Assembly (NCBI GenBank): GCA_015061285.1
Contig: SUWW01000003.1
Span: forward strand, 1 to 64,000
Source of the DNA: Bacteroidales bacterium
GTDB lineage: Bacteria > Bacteroidota > Bacteroidia > Bacteroidales > Marinilabiliaceae
Direction: 5' to 3'
Length of the DNA: 64,000 bases
Part shown: piece by piece, positions 32,644 through 41,736 of the stretch
Layout: every line of letters starts with the position of its first letter
How positions within the stretch are numbered: position 1 is the stretch's first letter
Program-made: the position numbers and the translations under genes
The notes under the pieces: generated by a model
What the model was told of the DNA's origin: nothing
What the model saw: only the letters and a program-made list of their open reading frames with translations
The model's database searches: none

Positions 32644-33618
32644 GTGGAACGGGTATCAGTAAATGTTGTGAATATTCTTGCGCTGCAGCAAATTAGTGGA
32701 ATTGGTGCGGCGTGGGTGGTTAAGCATATTAAGGGCGGAGAGTCGTGTGGCCAAATTGTGGAAATGGTAAATGCCACGCGTAAGTCGCAGATAATAAGCG
32801 TGCAAGGCTTTACGGCTAAGCGCGAACGGGTGCTCAAAAGACTCGCTCGCGAGAGTGCCTCGTTCGACTTTGCTGTAGCTTTCTGCGACGACGATTGGTC
32901 ATATTATGTTGCTGATGTGCGTAGCGCACAAATGCCATTGGTGCTTTTTTGTCGTGGCAATGTAGGTTTGTTGCGAGGCAACACTGCAAATGTGGCTGTG
33001 ATTGGCACGCAAACGCCAGAGCCAGATAGCAGTGCTTTTGAACGTGTGCTTGTGGAAAAATTGACATCTCATAATGTGTGTATTGTCAGTGGTTTAGCCT
33101 ATGGATGCGACTCAATTGCTCATCAAGTGGCGGTGGACAATATTGTATCCACTATTGCATTTTTGCCAAGTCCGTTGAGTAATATTTTGCCAATGGGCAA
33201 TCGAAATTTGGCTGAGCAGATTGTAGCTAATGGCGGCTTGTTAGTGTCGGAATATTGCGATGAACCAGAATCGCGCTACGAACTCAATGGGCGCTATGCT
33301 GAGCGAGATAGGTTGCAAGCAATGTTTTCGAGAGTTGTGGTGCTTGCGTCGGGTTATCAAAAGAATGTAGGTGGCCGAGCTGGAGGCTCTCGTTTGGCTA
33401 TGCGATATGCAAAGGAATATGGACGATTGCGTGCTGTAGTGTATGACAACGTTTTGCACGCCGAGCGCCTCGATTTTGGACTAAACAGAGATATTCTTAC
33501 CAACGATAGCTCCGTAATTAGTATCGATGAGCGAAATATTGATGCTACTATAGATAGAATAGTAAGCGAGTGCCACAAGAATTCTGTCAAGTCTCGGCAA
33601 TTTGAACTATTGCTTTAG
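32644..33618 (+). CDS. dprA: DprA/Smf-family DNA-processing protein
   Basis: A 324-aa protein starting with GTG. The N-terminal helix-hairpin-helix-like part (8-60: LALQQISGIGAAWVVKHI) is followed by the Rossmann DprA core. The core has VAVIGTQTPEPDSSAFERVL, IVSGLAYGCDSIAHQVAVDN, FLPSPLSNILPMGNRNLAEQ, GLLVSEYCDEPESRYELNGR and VVLASGYQKNVGGRAGGSRL. Normal DprA reads ...VIGSRxxS and ...RNRxIAGLS; here the forms are IGTQTP and AERDRLQAMF, so it is a divergent branch. DprA loads RecA on incoming single-stranded DNA during transformation and is also kept in non-competent species. Confidence 0.88.
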   Translation: MERVSVNVVNILALQQISGIGAAWVVKHIKGGESCGQIVEMVNATRKSQIISVQGFTAKRERVLKRLARESASFDFAVAFCDDDWSYYVADVRSAQMPLVLFCRGNVGLLRGNTANVAVIGTQTPEPDSSAFERVLVEKLTSHNVCIVSGLAYGCDSIAHQVAVDNIVSTIAFLPSPLSNILPMGNRNLAEQIVANGGLLVSEYCDEPESRYELNGRYAERDRLQAMFSRVVVLASGYQKNVGGRAGGSRLAMRYAKEYGRLRAVVYDNVLHAERLDFGLNRDILTNDSSVISIDERNIDATIDRIVSECHKNSVKSRQFELLL

Positions 33619-33644
33619 GGCAAACTTGGTATACCAAAAAGACA

Positions 33645-33692
33645 AGTGCCATCAACGAGTTTGAGAAACTTCGTTAGTGGCACTCTGTTTTT
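33645..33692. terminator. Bidirectional terminator
   Basis: A 14-bp imperfect stem (AGTGCCATCAACGA with TCGTTAGTGGCACT) between converging genes. The plus side continues CTGTTTTTG and the minus side TGTCTTTTTGG, so both transcripts can stop here. Confidence 0.82.
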
Positions 33693-33707
33693 GTAATTAT
33701 ATGTATG

Positions 33708-34850
33708 CTAATACTTTAGCTTGTTTATCACAGGGTTTGCATACATAGTGCGAATTGATTCGAGAACGAACTCTTTGTCGCATTCGCCAAGTTTTGCAAT
33801 GTTCTCCTCGTTGCGATTGTCGAAGGCAGCTTTTTCTTCAGCTGTGTATTTGTCGGCAAATCGAGAGGAGTTATCCAATTCGTCGAAAGCTATATAGTTG
33901 CTTGGCCATAGGTAGTAGCTATTATGTACATCATGGTCGATTAGCTTTGCAAGTTCTTGAATCTGAGCGTTTTTGTTGTCGGCTTGTAATTTGCGCAATT
34001 CTACATCAGTAATCTCTTTGTTGAACGAGATATGTATACCGCCTTTTTGTCCGCGAATTCCAGTCGACATGTGTTCGAGGTCGTCGTTTTGACTCTTTTT
34101 GTATGCAGGATTGTCGCGTTTGAGCTGGAATTGAAACGCTTTCAAGTAGTCGCATGGGTCATATTCGTAGCTAATACTAACAGGCAGAATTTGGAGCTTT
34201 GCAAAGTTGTCGACGAAATCCTCTTTGCCACTGAGATTAAGCATTTTGAGAACGCTGTTTTGCGTTTCGTCATTACCATCTTTCGAGCGTCCTTCGCGTT
34301 GAGCGAGCCATATATTTTGCTTGTTATCTACTATTGTCATACGTATGTATGCCGAAAGGGTAGCCGAAGCTTCCATTTGTTGGCGCACCGACGAAAGATT
34401 GCGAAGCACGAGAAACGACTTGTTGAGTTTCACCAGGTCGGTAATCCATTCATAGATGAGCAGATTGTCGCCTATTGCAATTTGCGAGGTGTTGAGCCCT
34501 TTGTCGCGCAACGATGTATTGATTAGAGCCGAATCGAGCACAATGTCGCGGTGGTTCGAAATGAACAAATAGTTGCGCTGAGGATTGACGTTTTCGATGC
34601 CCGACACTGTCAAGCCTTTCGACGTTAGCGTCAGAAGGTTTTTGATGAAAGGTATCACGCATTTGTCCTGAAATTCGGCAATCGACGTTATCTGTTTGAG
34701 TTTCTCTACCATCACATCTACAGGAACGTTCGGGAAAAGACGTGGCAAGATGTGTATGAAGTAAGGAACCTTAACCAATTGGTTAATTACACCAGAGACC
34801 TCGTTGTCTTCAAACGGGCGTATCTTATCAAAATTCTCTTGTTGTGACAT
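33708..34850 (-). CDS. Glycerolipid acyltransferase family protein (PlsB/PlsC-like)
   Basis: A 380-aa protein. The acyltransferase motif I appears as LFISNHRDIVLDSALIN (about 110-126), with one more residue between His and Asp than the usual HX4D. Motif III-like WLAQREGRSKDGND (about 177-190) fits the F/W-x-x-G-x-R-S substrate loop. Later parts VSISYEYDPCDYLKAFQFQL and GIRGQKGGIHISFNKEI resemble large bacterial acyltransferases. It should acylate glycerol-3-phosphate or lysophosphatidate at the inner membrane. No membrane helix is evident. The exact acceptor is uncertain. Confidence 0.8.
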   Translation of the reverse strand: MSQQENFDKIRPFEDNEVSGVINQLVKVPYFIHILPRLFPNVPVDVMVEKLKQITSIAEFQDKCVIPFIKNLLTLTSKGLTVSGIENVNPQRNYLFISNHRDIVLDSALINTSLRDKGLNTSQIAIGDNLLIYEWITDLVKLNKSFLVLRNLSSVRQQMEASATLSAYIRMTIVDNKQNIWLAQREGRSKDGNDETQNSVLKMLNLSGKEDFVDNFAKLQILPVSISYEYDPCDYLKAFQFQLKRDNPAYKKSQNDDLEHMSTGIRGQKGGIHISFNKEITDVELRKLQADNKNAQIQELAKLIDHDVHNSYYLWPSNYIAFDELDNSSRFADKYTAEEKAAFDNRNEENIAKLGECDKEFVLESIRTMYANPVINKLKY

Positions 34851-34898
34851 TTCTGAGTTTTATTCAAGACGATGCAAATGTAATCAGAATATATGTAT

Positions 34899-35411
34899 TT
34901 ACCCCTCTGCTCGTCTTCGATCGCTATTGCGCTTGTTGTTTAGCTTGTGCAATGTATATGCGGTGATGGTTGCTATCACAATGCCGATACTATCAATAAG
35001 TACGTCGTAGGGCGTACTAACGCGACCTTCGATGAACGATTGATGGTATTCGTCGACTGCTGCCATAGATATAGCAATGAAAAACGAGATTATCAAAGCT
35101 CTGGGCGACAGCCGATTGTGGTATGCTTCCACTGGTAATAGCAATGCCGCTGTGAGTAGGAAAAACTCTGTTATGTGGGCGCATTTGCGTATGTACCATT
35201 GGGCTTGCACTGCATATTCCATAATGTCGTCGGCGCTTGCTCCTTCTTTCACTATAGGTATTATTATGCGCATTATGAAATGCGACACCGACATCGAAAG
35301 CGATGCCGAATCTTTGCCTTCGCTATCCGACATAGCAAAGATGAAGCAAAGTATCAGCATAACAGGAACGAAAGACAATAGCCTATATATGCGTTCTTTG
35401 AGCAATTGCAT
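34899..35411 (-). CDS. VanZ-family membrane protein
   Basis: A 170-aa protein with four predicted helices (13-27, 83-93, 101-117, 137-152). The VanZ signature is RKCAHITEFFLLTAALLLPV, then DEYHQSFIEGRVSTPYDVLI and DSIG. VanZ from enterococci raises teicoplanin tolerance; relatives in Gram-negatives have no firm function. It lies 32 nt after panD on the same strand, so co-transcription with the pantothenate genes is possible. Confidence 0.9.
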   Translation of the reverse strand: MQLLKERIYRLLSFVPVMLILCFIFAMSDSEGKDSASLSMSVSHFIMRIIIPIVKEGASADDIMEYAVQAQWYIRKCAHITEFFLLTAALLLPVEAYHNRLSPRALIISFFIAISMAAVDEYHQSFIEGRVSTPYDVLIDSIGIVIATITAYTLHKLNNKRNSDRRRAEG

Positions 35412-35442
35412 TTTTCGGTCGTTACACGCGCGTAAGCTTGTG

Positions 35443-35796
35443 CTATTTCACAAGCTTGTTGGTTGCAGTATCGGGGAAAACAAAAGTAGGCTTGAACGTG
35501 CGAGCCTCTTCCATATCCATCATGGCGTATGCAATTATTATGACTACATCGCCTACTGCCACTTTGCGAGCTGCTGCTCCATTGAGGCATATTACGCCCG
35601 ATCCACGTTCGCCCTTTATGACGTATGTTTCGAAGCGTTCGCCATTGTTGTTGTTTACTATTTGTACCTTCTCGTTTTCGATAATGTTTGCAGCGTCCAT
35701 AAGATCTTCATCAATGGTGATGCTACCTATGTAGTTGAGATCCGATTCGGTGACATGAACGTTGTGAAGTTTCGATTTTACTACATGAATCATCAT
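35443..35796 (-). CDS. panD: Aspartate 1-decarboxylase precursor
   Basis: A 117-aa protein. The self-processing site Gly-Ser is in [14 protein letters not shown] (Ser25 becomes the pyruvoyl group). Lys9 of the substrate pocket ([11 protein letters not shown]) and the late [20 protein letters not shown] segment are in place. It makes beta-alanine from aspartate, which PanC joins to pantoate. panC ends 2 nt upstream, so the genes form a panCD operon. Confidence 0.97.
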   Translation of the reverse strand: MMIHVVKSKLHNVHVTESDLNYIGSITIDEDLMDAANIIENEKVQIVNNNNGERFETYVIKGERGSGVICLNGAAARKVAVGDVVIIIAYAMMDMEEARTFKPTFVFPDTATNKLVK

Positions 35797-35798
35797 AA

Positions 35799-36659
35799 CT
35801 ATAACTCTTTTGGTTTGAAGTATGTTATGTTATCAATAAGGCGCACTTTTCCGCAATACACGGTGACACATCCAACAGCATAGTTGGTGTCGCTCCAAGC
35901 CTTCAAATCTTGAAGTGTGAGGCCATCCACAATGCTGTAGTATTCTACTTCGAGGCCTGCAACATCGTTTATCTGTTTTGTTACACGCTCTATCATCTGC
36001 GTAGGCGTATAGTTTTTATATTCTTCAACAGATTGTTGTAGAATGGCGTGAATTTTTGGAGCTATAGCGCGACCTTCTGGGGTGAGAAGAGCGTTGCGTG
36101 AACTCGTTGCCAAACCATCGTCGTCGCGAATGATAGGGCAGCCCACGATGCGGAGATTCAATTTGAGGTCTTTCACCATCTGACGGATTATTGCCAGTTG
36201 CTGAAAATCTTTTTCGCCAAAAAAGGCTACGTCTGGCTCAACAATCATAAACAGTTTGCTGACAATTTGAGCCACACCATTGAAGTGCCCAGGGCGATAT
36301 TTGCCTTCCATTACTTGGCTTAGGGCGCCAAAGTCGAATTGACGTGTGTCGGGCTCAGGGTAGATCTCTTCTACCGATGGCGCAAAAGCAACGGCAGCCG
36401 ATGTGTTGTTGCTCAATAGAGCTATGTCGGCATCGAGCGTTCGCGGATATGTGCGCAAATCTTCAGGATTGTTGAATTGTGTGGGGTTTACGAAAATGCT
36501 GACCACCACAAATCTGCCTTCTTCGCAAGCTTTCTTTACGAGTGATAGATGTCCTTTGTGCAGGGCTCCCATCGTTGGCACTAACGCAATCTGTTTGCCA
36601 GCTGCGCGTGCATTCTTTACTGCATTTTGTAATGCTTCAATGGTTTTTACTAATTCCAT
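35799..36659 (-). CDS. panC: Pantothenate synthetase
   Basis: A 286-aa protein. It carries the nucleotidyl-transfer HxGH motif in [17 protein letters not shown] (29-45), [55 protein letters not shown] and the second ATP site as [17 protein letters not shown] (KMSKS equivalent). It ligates pantoate and beta-alanine with ATP on the way to CoA. It is immediately followed by panD. Upstream bases 36660-36849 show no gene. Confidence 0.97.
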   Translation of the reverse strand: MELVKTIEALQNAVKNARAAGKQIALVPTMGALHKGHLSLVKKACEEGRFVVVSIFVNPTQFNNPEDLRTYPRTLDADIALLSNNTSAAVAFAPSVEEIYPEPDTRQFDFGALSQVMEGKYRPGHFNGVAQIVSKLFMIVEPDVAFFGEKDFQQLAIIRQMVKDLKLNLRIVGCPIIRDDDGLATSSRNALLTPEGRAIAPKIHAILQQSVEEYKNYTPTQMIERVTKQINDVAGLEVEYYSIVDGLTLQDLKAWSDTNYAVGCVTVYCGKVRLIDNITYFKPKEL

Positions 36660-36849
36660 TTCTGTTATATTCTCCTTACATACAGATAATTACGTGTAGT
36701 AACTAAGTGTCGTAAAAAATGTTTGCAAAGGTATGCATCATTTTCAATACGAAGTACTAAAAATATGTAACGCAGCTATCGTATACATATATATTGCACG
36801 GAATTTACTGATATGCAATGTGTTGTCTGTCGATGATTTTGTATATATA

Positions 36850-38715
36850 TTAATTTACAACATACGTAAGAGCGTTTTCGTACGTAATGTTGAGGTCGTT
36901 TGGTGTTATGTCGTTGCCAAGGTAGTCGTAACCTTTTGCTCCGTGAGGAATAGATGTCGATTCTTGTCCCAATTCTATCCAATATGCTGTAATCTCGTGG
37001 CCATCGGGTGTGGTCCATTCAGCGCGATAGGCGTTGCTTTGTTCGTCGTGCGATAGTGTTGGACGCGTTGAACCATCGGGAAGGAACCGATGGAGTGTCT
37101 GGTAGGCAATATATGCAGGTTTCGGACTGAAATCTTTGTGCAGTATTCCGAAGTGGTGCTCGTTGTAGTCGGGATTGTCTTCGAAGGCGCGTAAGTGATA
37201 GGTGAATACTTTGCTCACACCCAGTGCCAATGACATGAGCAATGTGCGCCCAAGGCGTTTGGCTTGCAATGTTTCGGTAACGTTGTTGCAATTGATATTT
37301 GCTCTGGTGTCGAAGATTATGTTGCCCTTCATGTTGCTGTTGAGGCGAATGAGCCCACAAACGGAAGCTTGATGAAGTTTGTCGCCAGCGTTGCAGATGG
37401 ATATTAAGCTATCGCCAGATTGCAGAAATGTGGTTGATATGTAGCGCATCACACTGTCGCTTGGTATTGTGAGGTTATAGCGTACGTTAGGAAACTCTTT
37501 CGTACGGCTCACTTCGCTTACGTGGCGAGGTAGTTGGCTCTGAGCAAAATCGCTATTCCACCATAACTCTAATTTCATGTGCAAGCGGCGAAGAGTGTTG
37601 TAATAGTTTGCAAACGTCTGTTTCTCGCCTGGTTGTTTAGTGTAGTAGAGTGGGGCTCCATCGGCAAAGATTATTGTGCCACCTTGCTGTACGTAGCTTA
37701 CCAAAGCATCGTGGAAATCGTTAGGGAAAGTTTCGTTGGCTGTTGGCAATAGTACTGGATATTCCGCAGGGTCGAGGTCGGTTATATCACTCAAGTTGAT
37801 GTATTCGATATTGGGATAGAATTCGCGCAGTGCTTCTACTTGTATTTCCGAACCTCCGTGTATCTCATAAATATCGTCGTCGACAATGGCAATTTTAGCC
37901 TCTTTCGATACTCCAATTCGTTCAAGAGCTGCTGGCACAACTTCGCTAAAAAATTGAGCTTTCGATTTTGTTGGGCGTTGCGTGCTTGAGCCCGTCTCGG
38001 TTATCCAAAGTGGTTTGTTGGCTGCGTTGTAGTCTTTCATAACCTTCAGTAGCCCACTGAGTTCCGACATTAGTACACTTTCGCACAATACGCCAGTGTA
38101 GCAATGAAAGTTCATGACGTCTACATATTCAAACGCACCCAATTCGGCCGTAGTCTTCACAAAAGGGTCATGTGGCGGATGCAGTGCAATGCCATCGAAA
38201 AGCACTTTTTTGTCGTATTTATGCACTATTTCGCTAATGCGCTTAAGTACAGTGGTATAGTATTGCGCAAGTTCGTTCGTAGTGCCATCTTTCTTGTGCA
38301 CAAGTTCGAATTCGTTTATGGCTTCCCAAAATTCGTATTGAGGGTAGCGTGCTACGAGAGTATCTACGTATGCAGCATAATTATCTATATCGAGCCACGA
38401 TGTGCCATTTTTGGTGTAGTGGTCGAGAATGGGCAGAAATTTCATGTCGGCAGTCTTCAGACTTACTGCAATGCTGTCGAGAGCAGATAGTTTTTGCCAC
38501 CACCACATGTCGGAGCGTATGTATGATGCGCCCATTTCTTTGGCCATATTAATATTTATGTCGCGTTTGTTGTATTCCGTATTGGTTATGTGCGAACATA
38601 CGCCGAAGGCTTCGTAGAGGGTGTCGGGGGCTGCAAACCAACGGTCAATAGTTTTCCATTGTGCTTCTACGCCTATCGAAAGGCACAGAAGCATCGTAAG
38701 TAGTATTATTTTCAT
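36850..38715 (-). CDS. Secreted clan GH-A glycoside hydrolase-like protein
   Basis: A 621-aa protein. Start at 38715 (MKIILLTMLLCLSIGVEAQ, signal peptide). Residues 25-270 look like a (beta/alpha)8 barrel of clan GH-A: GASYIRSDMWWW, then the acid/base Glu135 after Asn in YEFWEAINEFEL, then nucleophile Glu240 in KPLWITETGSS. Residues 280-390 form a ThuA/glutamine-amidotransferase-like alpha/beta domain (VQQGGTIIFADGAPLYY). A further barrel-like part has FTYHLRAFEDNPDY and FSPKPAYIAYQTLHRFL. Closest in style to GH39/GH5-type plant or host glycan enzymes. The substrate is not predictable. Monocistronic or with the following lipoprotein. Confidence 0.78.
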   Translation of the reverse strand: MKIILLTMLLCLSIGVEAQWKTIDRWFAAPDTLYEAFGVCSHITNTEYNKRDININMAKEMGASYIRSDMWWWQKLSALDSIAVSLKTADMKFLPILDHYTKNGTSWLDIDNYAAYVDTLVARYPQYEFWEAINEFELVHKKDGTTNELAQYYTTVLKRISEIVHKYDKKVLFDGIALHPPHDPFVKTTAELGAFEYVDVMNFHCYTGVLCESVLMSELSGLLKVMKDYNAANKPLWITETGSSTQRPTKSKAQFFSEVVPAALERIGVSKEAKIAIVDDDIYEIHGGSEIQVEALREFYPNIEYINLSDITDLDPAEYPVLLPTANETFPNDFHDALVSYVQQGGTIIFADGAPLYYTKQPGEKQTFANYYNTLRRLHMKLELWWNSDFAQSQLPRHVSEVSRTKEFPNVRYNLTIPSDSVMRYISTTFLQSGDSLISICNAGDKLHQASVCGLIRLNSNMKGNIIFDTRANINCNNVTETLQAKRLGRTLLMSLALGVSKVFTYHLRAFEDNPDYNEHHFGILHKDFSPKPAYIAYQTLHRFLPDGSTRPTLSHDEQSNAYRAEWTTPDGHEITAYWIELGQESTSIPHGAKGYDYLGNDITPNDLNITYENALTYVVN

Positions 38716-38742
38716 TCGTATGAAGATAATGAGCAATAGTGT

Positions 38743-39399
38743 TTATTTGCTGCGCACAGGGCGAATGGGGAATCGATGGTCGCGCGTGTAACTATTTATT
38801 GTGTACATTTCATCAATAAAATCGAGTCCGTAGGCTACAGTGGTGCCTTTTGAATCGATTACTGTAGCAGCCGAACCGCTCCACAGAAAGCCTATTGTGC
38901 CAATCTTTGCGCTCCAACCAGTTTCGCCAGATGCTGGCAGAAAAATAGAGTTTTCGGTGTAGCCCTCTTTTTTGCTTGTTACTAAGTATCCGTTTATCTC
39001 GGTGCCATGGCTATTGATTTCAGTTGTCCATTCCCACGAGCAATTGGCATCGCTGACGAGTTCACTAATTTCGTCGGTCGTAGGCATGCGCCAACCTTCG
39101 CCCCAGAGTATGTGGGCTGCGTCGTGCTGCGTAGCGCAGATACTTTCGCCAATGGCATCGTAGTAGCTGCTTTCGGTTGAGGTAGCACCCCATTGAAAAT
39201 AGAGACCGTAGTCGGCAGGCATCTCGCCTCCAATATTCCACGATGCCCATTCTACGCTCAAGCCAAGGTCGACAGCTGTGGCCACCTTGCCTTCGCCAAA
39301 GACCTCTTCTTCGACAGGTTCGGTCGATTCTTCGCAGGCGAGCATATTTATACTTATGATAACGCACAAAGCAGTGCGTAGGTGATTTCTGCTACTCAT
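38743..39399 (-). CDS. Lipoprotein with formylglycine-like/FISUMP-type domain
   Basis: A 218-aa protein starting MSSRNHLRTALCVIISINML with lipobox MLAC. After an acidic linker (ESTEPVEEEV), the domain shows the pattern AVDLGLSVEWASWNIGGEMP, DYGLYFQWG, WGEGWRMPTTDEISELV, FLPASGETGW, FLWSGSA and a closing HRFPIRPVRSK. This is the hallmark of Bacteroidota surface proteins sometimes called fibrobacter-succinogenes-paralogous domains (W.....W.P, R.PT..E...L, G..R.VR). Binding partner unknown. ATG at 39411 is an alternative start. A -7 box lies at 39425-39432. Confidence 0.78.
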   Translation of the reverse strand: MSSRNHLRTALCVIISINMLACEESTEPVEEEVFGEGKVATAVDLGLSVEWASWNIGGEMPADYGLYFQWGATSTESSYYDAIGESICATQHDAAHILWGEGWRMPTTDEISELVSDANCSWEWTTEINSHGTEINGYLVTSKKEGYTENSIFLPASGETGWSAKIGTIGFLWSGSAATVIDSKGTTVAYGLDFIDEMYTINSYTRDHRFPIRPVRSK

Positions 39400-39424
39400 A
39401 TATGTATGCATAAAAATTGTTCGA

Positions 39425-39432
39425 CAAAAATA
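39425..39432 (-). promoter_or_regulatory. -7 box TATTTTTG for the lipoprotein gene
   Basis: An exact TAnnTTTG on the minus strand, 14-26 nt before the two possible start codons and just after the stop of the DUF4112 gene. Confidence 0.5.
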
Positions 39433-39443
39433 GGTGTTATTAG

Positions 39444-39911
39444 CTAAAACAGGCTTGCGATAAAGTCCCAAAACATACCGACTAAATAGCGTACTACGTA
39501 GATAATAAGTATAAGTATGATGATGATTATCACCATGATACGCGAATTGCGATTCATCGTGAGCATTGCGGTGTCGTTACCTTCGATGAAGCCTGTGATG
39601 AGGTTTATATTTTTGTTATACGACTTGTTGAATACGTCGGCAATGTCACCAAGCAGCGAAAATAGTCCTATGAGTATGTCCACAAGCATGTTGTAGACGA
39701 TAGCAAGTGTGAGAGGAAACGAGCGGAGCTTTATTGCTGCTATGTATATGCAAGGAATGTTGAGAATTTGCAGCAGCGTATCGCCACTACCAGGAAAAAC
39801 GAAGCCGAGTATTGGGTCTAAGTAGCACGAATCCATTACGTGCGCTATGCGTTTGCACACGCGGTAGATTGGAGTTTCGAGTAAGTTTGAGCTAATTGTA
39901 TTTTTCTCCAC
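39444..39911 (-). CDS. DUF4112-family membrane protein
   Basis: A 155-aa protein. The family core is [37 protein letters not shown], then [30 protein letters not shown], and a very hydrophobic C-terminal helix [21 protein letters not shown]. It sits in the inner membrane. No function is known for the family. It is divergent from floA, with only 58 nt between starts. Confidence 0.85.
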   Translation of the reverse strand: MEKNTISSNLLETPIYRVCKRIAHVMDSCYLDPILGFVFPGSGDTLLQILNIPCIYIAAIKLRSFPLTLAIVYNMLVDILIGLFSLLGDIADVFNKSYNKNINLITGFIEGNDTAMLTMNRNSRIMVIIIIILILIIYVVRYLVGMFWDFIASLF

Positions 39912-39969
39912 CGAAAGAGTGTTAATAATTATATATTCGCAAATAAAACAAAACTTATACCAAAATCTA

Positions 39970-40947
39970 ATGGATTATATTTCAATTGTGCTATTTGCAG
40001 TGATAGTAATCTGCTTAGCAATCTTTTTTCATTATGTGCCGTTGTTGTTATGGTTTTCGGCAACAGTGTCGGGCGTAAGAATATCGTTACTCCAACTCTT
40101 TTTGATGCGCATACGTAATGTGCCGCCTAAGGTGATTGTACAAGCTCTCATTGAGGCTCATAAGGCGGGTCTAACGCAGGTTCGTCGCGATGATCTTGAA
40201 GCTCACTATTTGGCTGGAGGACATGTATATAACGTTGTTCACGCTCTTGTCTCGGCTAATAAAGCCAATATCAACCTTACCTTCCAAATGGCAACAGCCA
40301 TCGACCTTGCTGGCCGTGATGTGTTTGAAGCTGTTCAGATGTCGGTTAACCCTAAAGTGATTGATACTCCGCCAGTTACAGCAGTTGCCAAGAACGGCAT
40401 TCAACTCATTGCTAAAGCGCGTGTAACGGTGCGTGCTAACATACGTCAACTTGTTGGTGGTGCAGGCGAAGAGACTGTTCTTGCTCGAGTAGGTGAGGGC
40501 ATTGTGTCGTCGATTGGTTCGGCTGAGAGTCACGAGAGTGTGCTCGAAAATCCAGATAGCATATCTAAAGTGGTGCTCGCTAAAGGTCTCGACGCTGGTA
40601 CGGCTTTCGAAATTCTCTCTATCGATATTGCCGATATTGATGTAGGTAAGAACATCGGTGCTGCCCTCCAAATGGATCAGGCTAATGCCGATAAAAATAT
40701 TGCGCAAGCTAAAGCTGAGGAGCGTCGCGCTATGGCAGTAGCTCTTGAGCAAGAGATGAAAGCAAAAGCACAAGAGGCTCGTGCACGTGTGATAGAGGCC
40801 GAAGCAGAAGTGCCTAAAGCTATGGCTGAAGCTTTCAGAAATGGCAACTTGGGTATTATGGACTATGCTCGCTATCAAAACTTGCAGGCCGACACCACAA
40901 TGCGCCAATCGATAGCAAAACCAACTGAATCTGCGCCAAAGAAGTAG
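39970..40947 (+). CDS. floA: Flotillin-like protein FloA (YqfA/SPFH family)
   Basis: A 325-aa protein. Start at 39970 ([20 protein letters not shown]), chosen because the N-terminal hydrophobic hairpin then begins at once. The FloA signature is [20 protein letters not shown], then [40 protein letters not shown], and [21 protein letters not shown] coiled-coil tail rich in Ala, Glu and Arg (about 240-300) completes it. FloA scaffolds membrane microdomains in Bacillus. It is common but little studied in Bacteroidota. No NfeD partner is adjacent here. Confidence 0.95.
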   Translation: MDYISIVLFAVIVICLAIFFHYVPLLLWFSATVSGVRISLLQLFLMRIRNVPPKVIVQALIEAHKAGLTQVRRDDLEAHYLAGGHVYNVVHALVSANKANINLTFQMATAIDLAGRDVFEAVQMSVNPKVIDTPPVTAVAKNGIQLIAKARVTVRANIRQLVGGAGEETVLARVGEGIVSSIGSAESHESVLENPDSISKVVLAKGLDAGTAFEILSIDIADIDVGKNIGAALQMDQANADKNIAQAKAEERRAMAVALEQEMKAKAQEARARVIEAEAEVPKAMAEAFRNGNLGIMDYARYQNLQADTTMRQSIAKPTESAPKK

Positions 40948-40974
40948 AAACTTTAGTTATATACTACGTGTTAA

Positions 40975-41010
40975 TGGAGACTTATCCGAAAGGTGAGTCT
41001 CCATTTTTTT
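40975..41010 (+). terminator. Terminator of floA
   Basis: Stem TGGAGACT / AGTCTCCA extended by further pairs around a small loop, then TTTTTTT on the plus strand, 27 nt after the stop codon. Confidence 0.85.
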
Positions 41011-41146
41011 CGGTAGCTATATCGATTCCCATGCTTAACGATGCTAATAAATCCCTAATACTTATGATAATTATTAGCTTGCTGTAATTAGTAATATATT
41101 TTTTGCCGTGGTAACTTTACGGCCGTAAAAAATAAAAGCATACGAG

Positions 41147-41731
41147 ATGCTCGAAAATCTAAAGAAATACAGAATAATATTAGCCAGCAATTCGCCGCGT
41201 AGGCAAGAGCTGTTGAGCCTTATGGACGTGAAATTCGATTCTATCGTTCGCAAAGGCGTTGACGAAAACTACCCTAAAGGTCTGAAAACAAAAGACGTTC
41301 CCGAATATCTTGCACGCAAAAAAGCTGAAGCATATAAAGATTTGCTTGCCGATCCTAATACGCTGATTATCACAGCAGATACGATAGTTATTCTTGATAA
41401 AGAGATTATCGGAAAACCGCAAAATCAAGAAGGCGCTAAAGAGTTGCTAATGAAGCTTCAAGGACGTTCACATCGGGTGATTTCGGGTGTGGCTATTACC
41501 ACAGCCGAGAAGCAAGTCTCTTTCTCGGTGAAGACGAAGGTGCTCATGCGTCCTATGGACGAGGATATTATAAATTACTACGTAAAGCATTATAAACCAA
41601 CCGATAAAGCTGGCGCTTATGGCATTCAAGAGTGGATTGGTGCAATAGGCATCGGACATATCGAGGGTAGTTTTCAGAATGTTATGGGATTGCCCACGCA
41701 GCGTTTGTTTGTTGAACTCTGCAACTTTTGA
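41147..41731 (+). CDS. maf: Maf-family nucleotide pyrophosphatase
   Basis: A 194-aa protein. The Maf start motif is ILASNSPRRQELLSLM (11-26). Then ADTIVILDKEIIGKPQNQEG, LQGRSHRVISGVAI, YYVKHYKPTDKAGAYGIQEW and IGHIEGSFQNVMGLP give the complete conserved set. Maf proteins hydrolyse non-canonical NTPs (dTTP/UTP or modified pyrimidines) to the monophosphate. A -7-like TAACTTTA lies at 41112. The next gene begins across its stop codon, so this opens a plus-strand operon that includes the sugar-kinase fusion. Confidence 0.95.
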   Translation: MLENLKKYRIILASNSPRRQELLSLMDVKFDSIVRKGVDENYPKGLKTKDVPEYLARKKAEAYKDLLADPNTLIITADTIVILDKEIIGKPQNQEGAKELLMKLQGRSHRVISGVAITTAEKQVSFSVKTKVLMRPMDEDIINYYVKHYKPTDKAGAYGIQEWIGAIGIGHIEGSFQNVMGLPTQRLFVELCNF

Positions 41732-41736
41732 GCGCA

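Noticed and set aside
33001-33400. Long antisense frames inside dprA and other core genes
   Set aside because: They have no protein-like composition, no promoter boxes and no start context, and they lie opposite clearly assigned genes.
39919-39969. Extended N-terminus of FloA from 39919
   Set aside because: The first 17 codons ([17 protein letters not shown]) are not typical for FloA, and the membrane hairpin starts directly at the ATG 39970.
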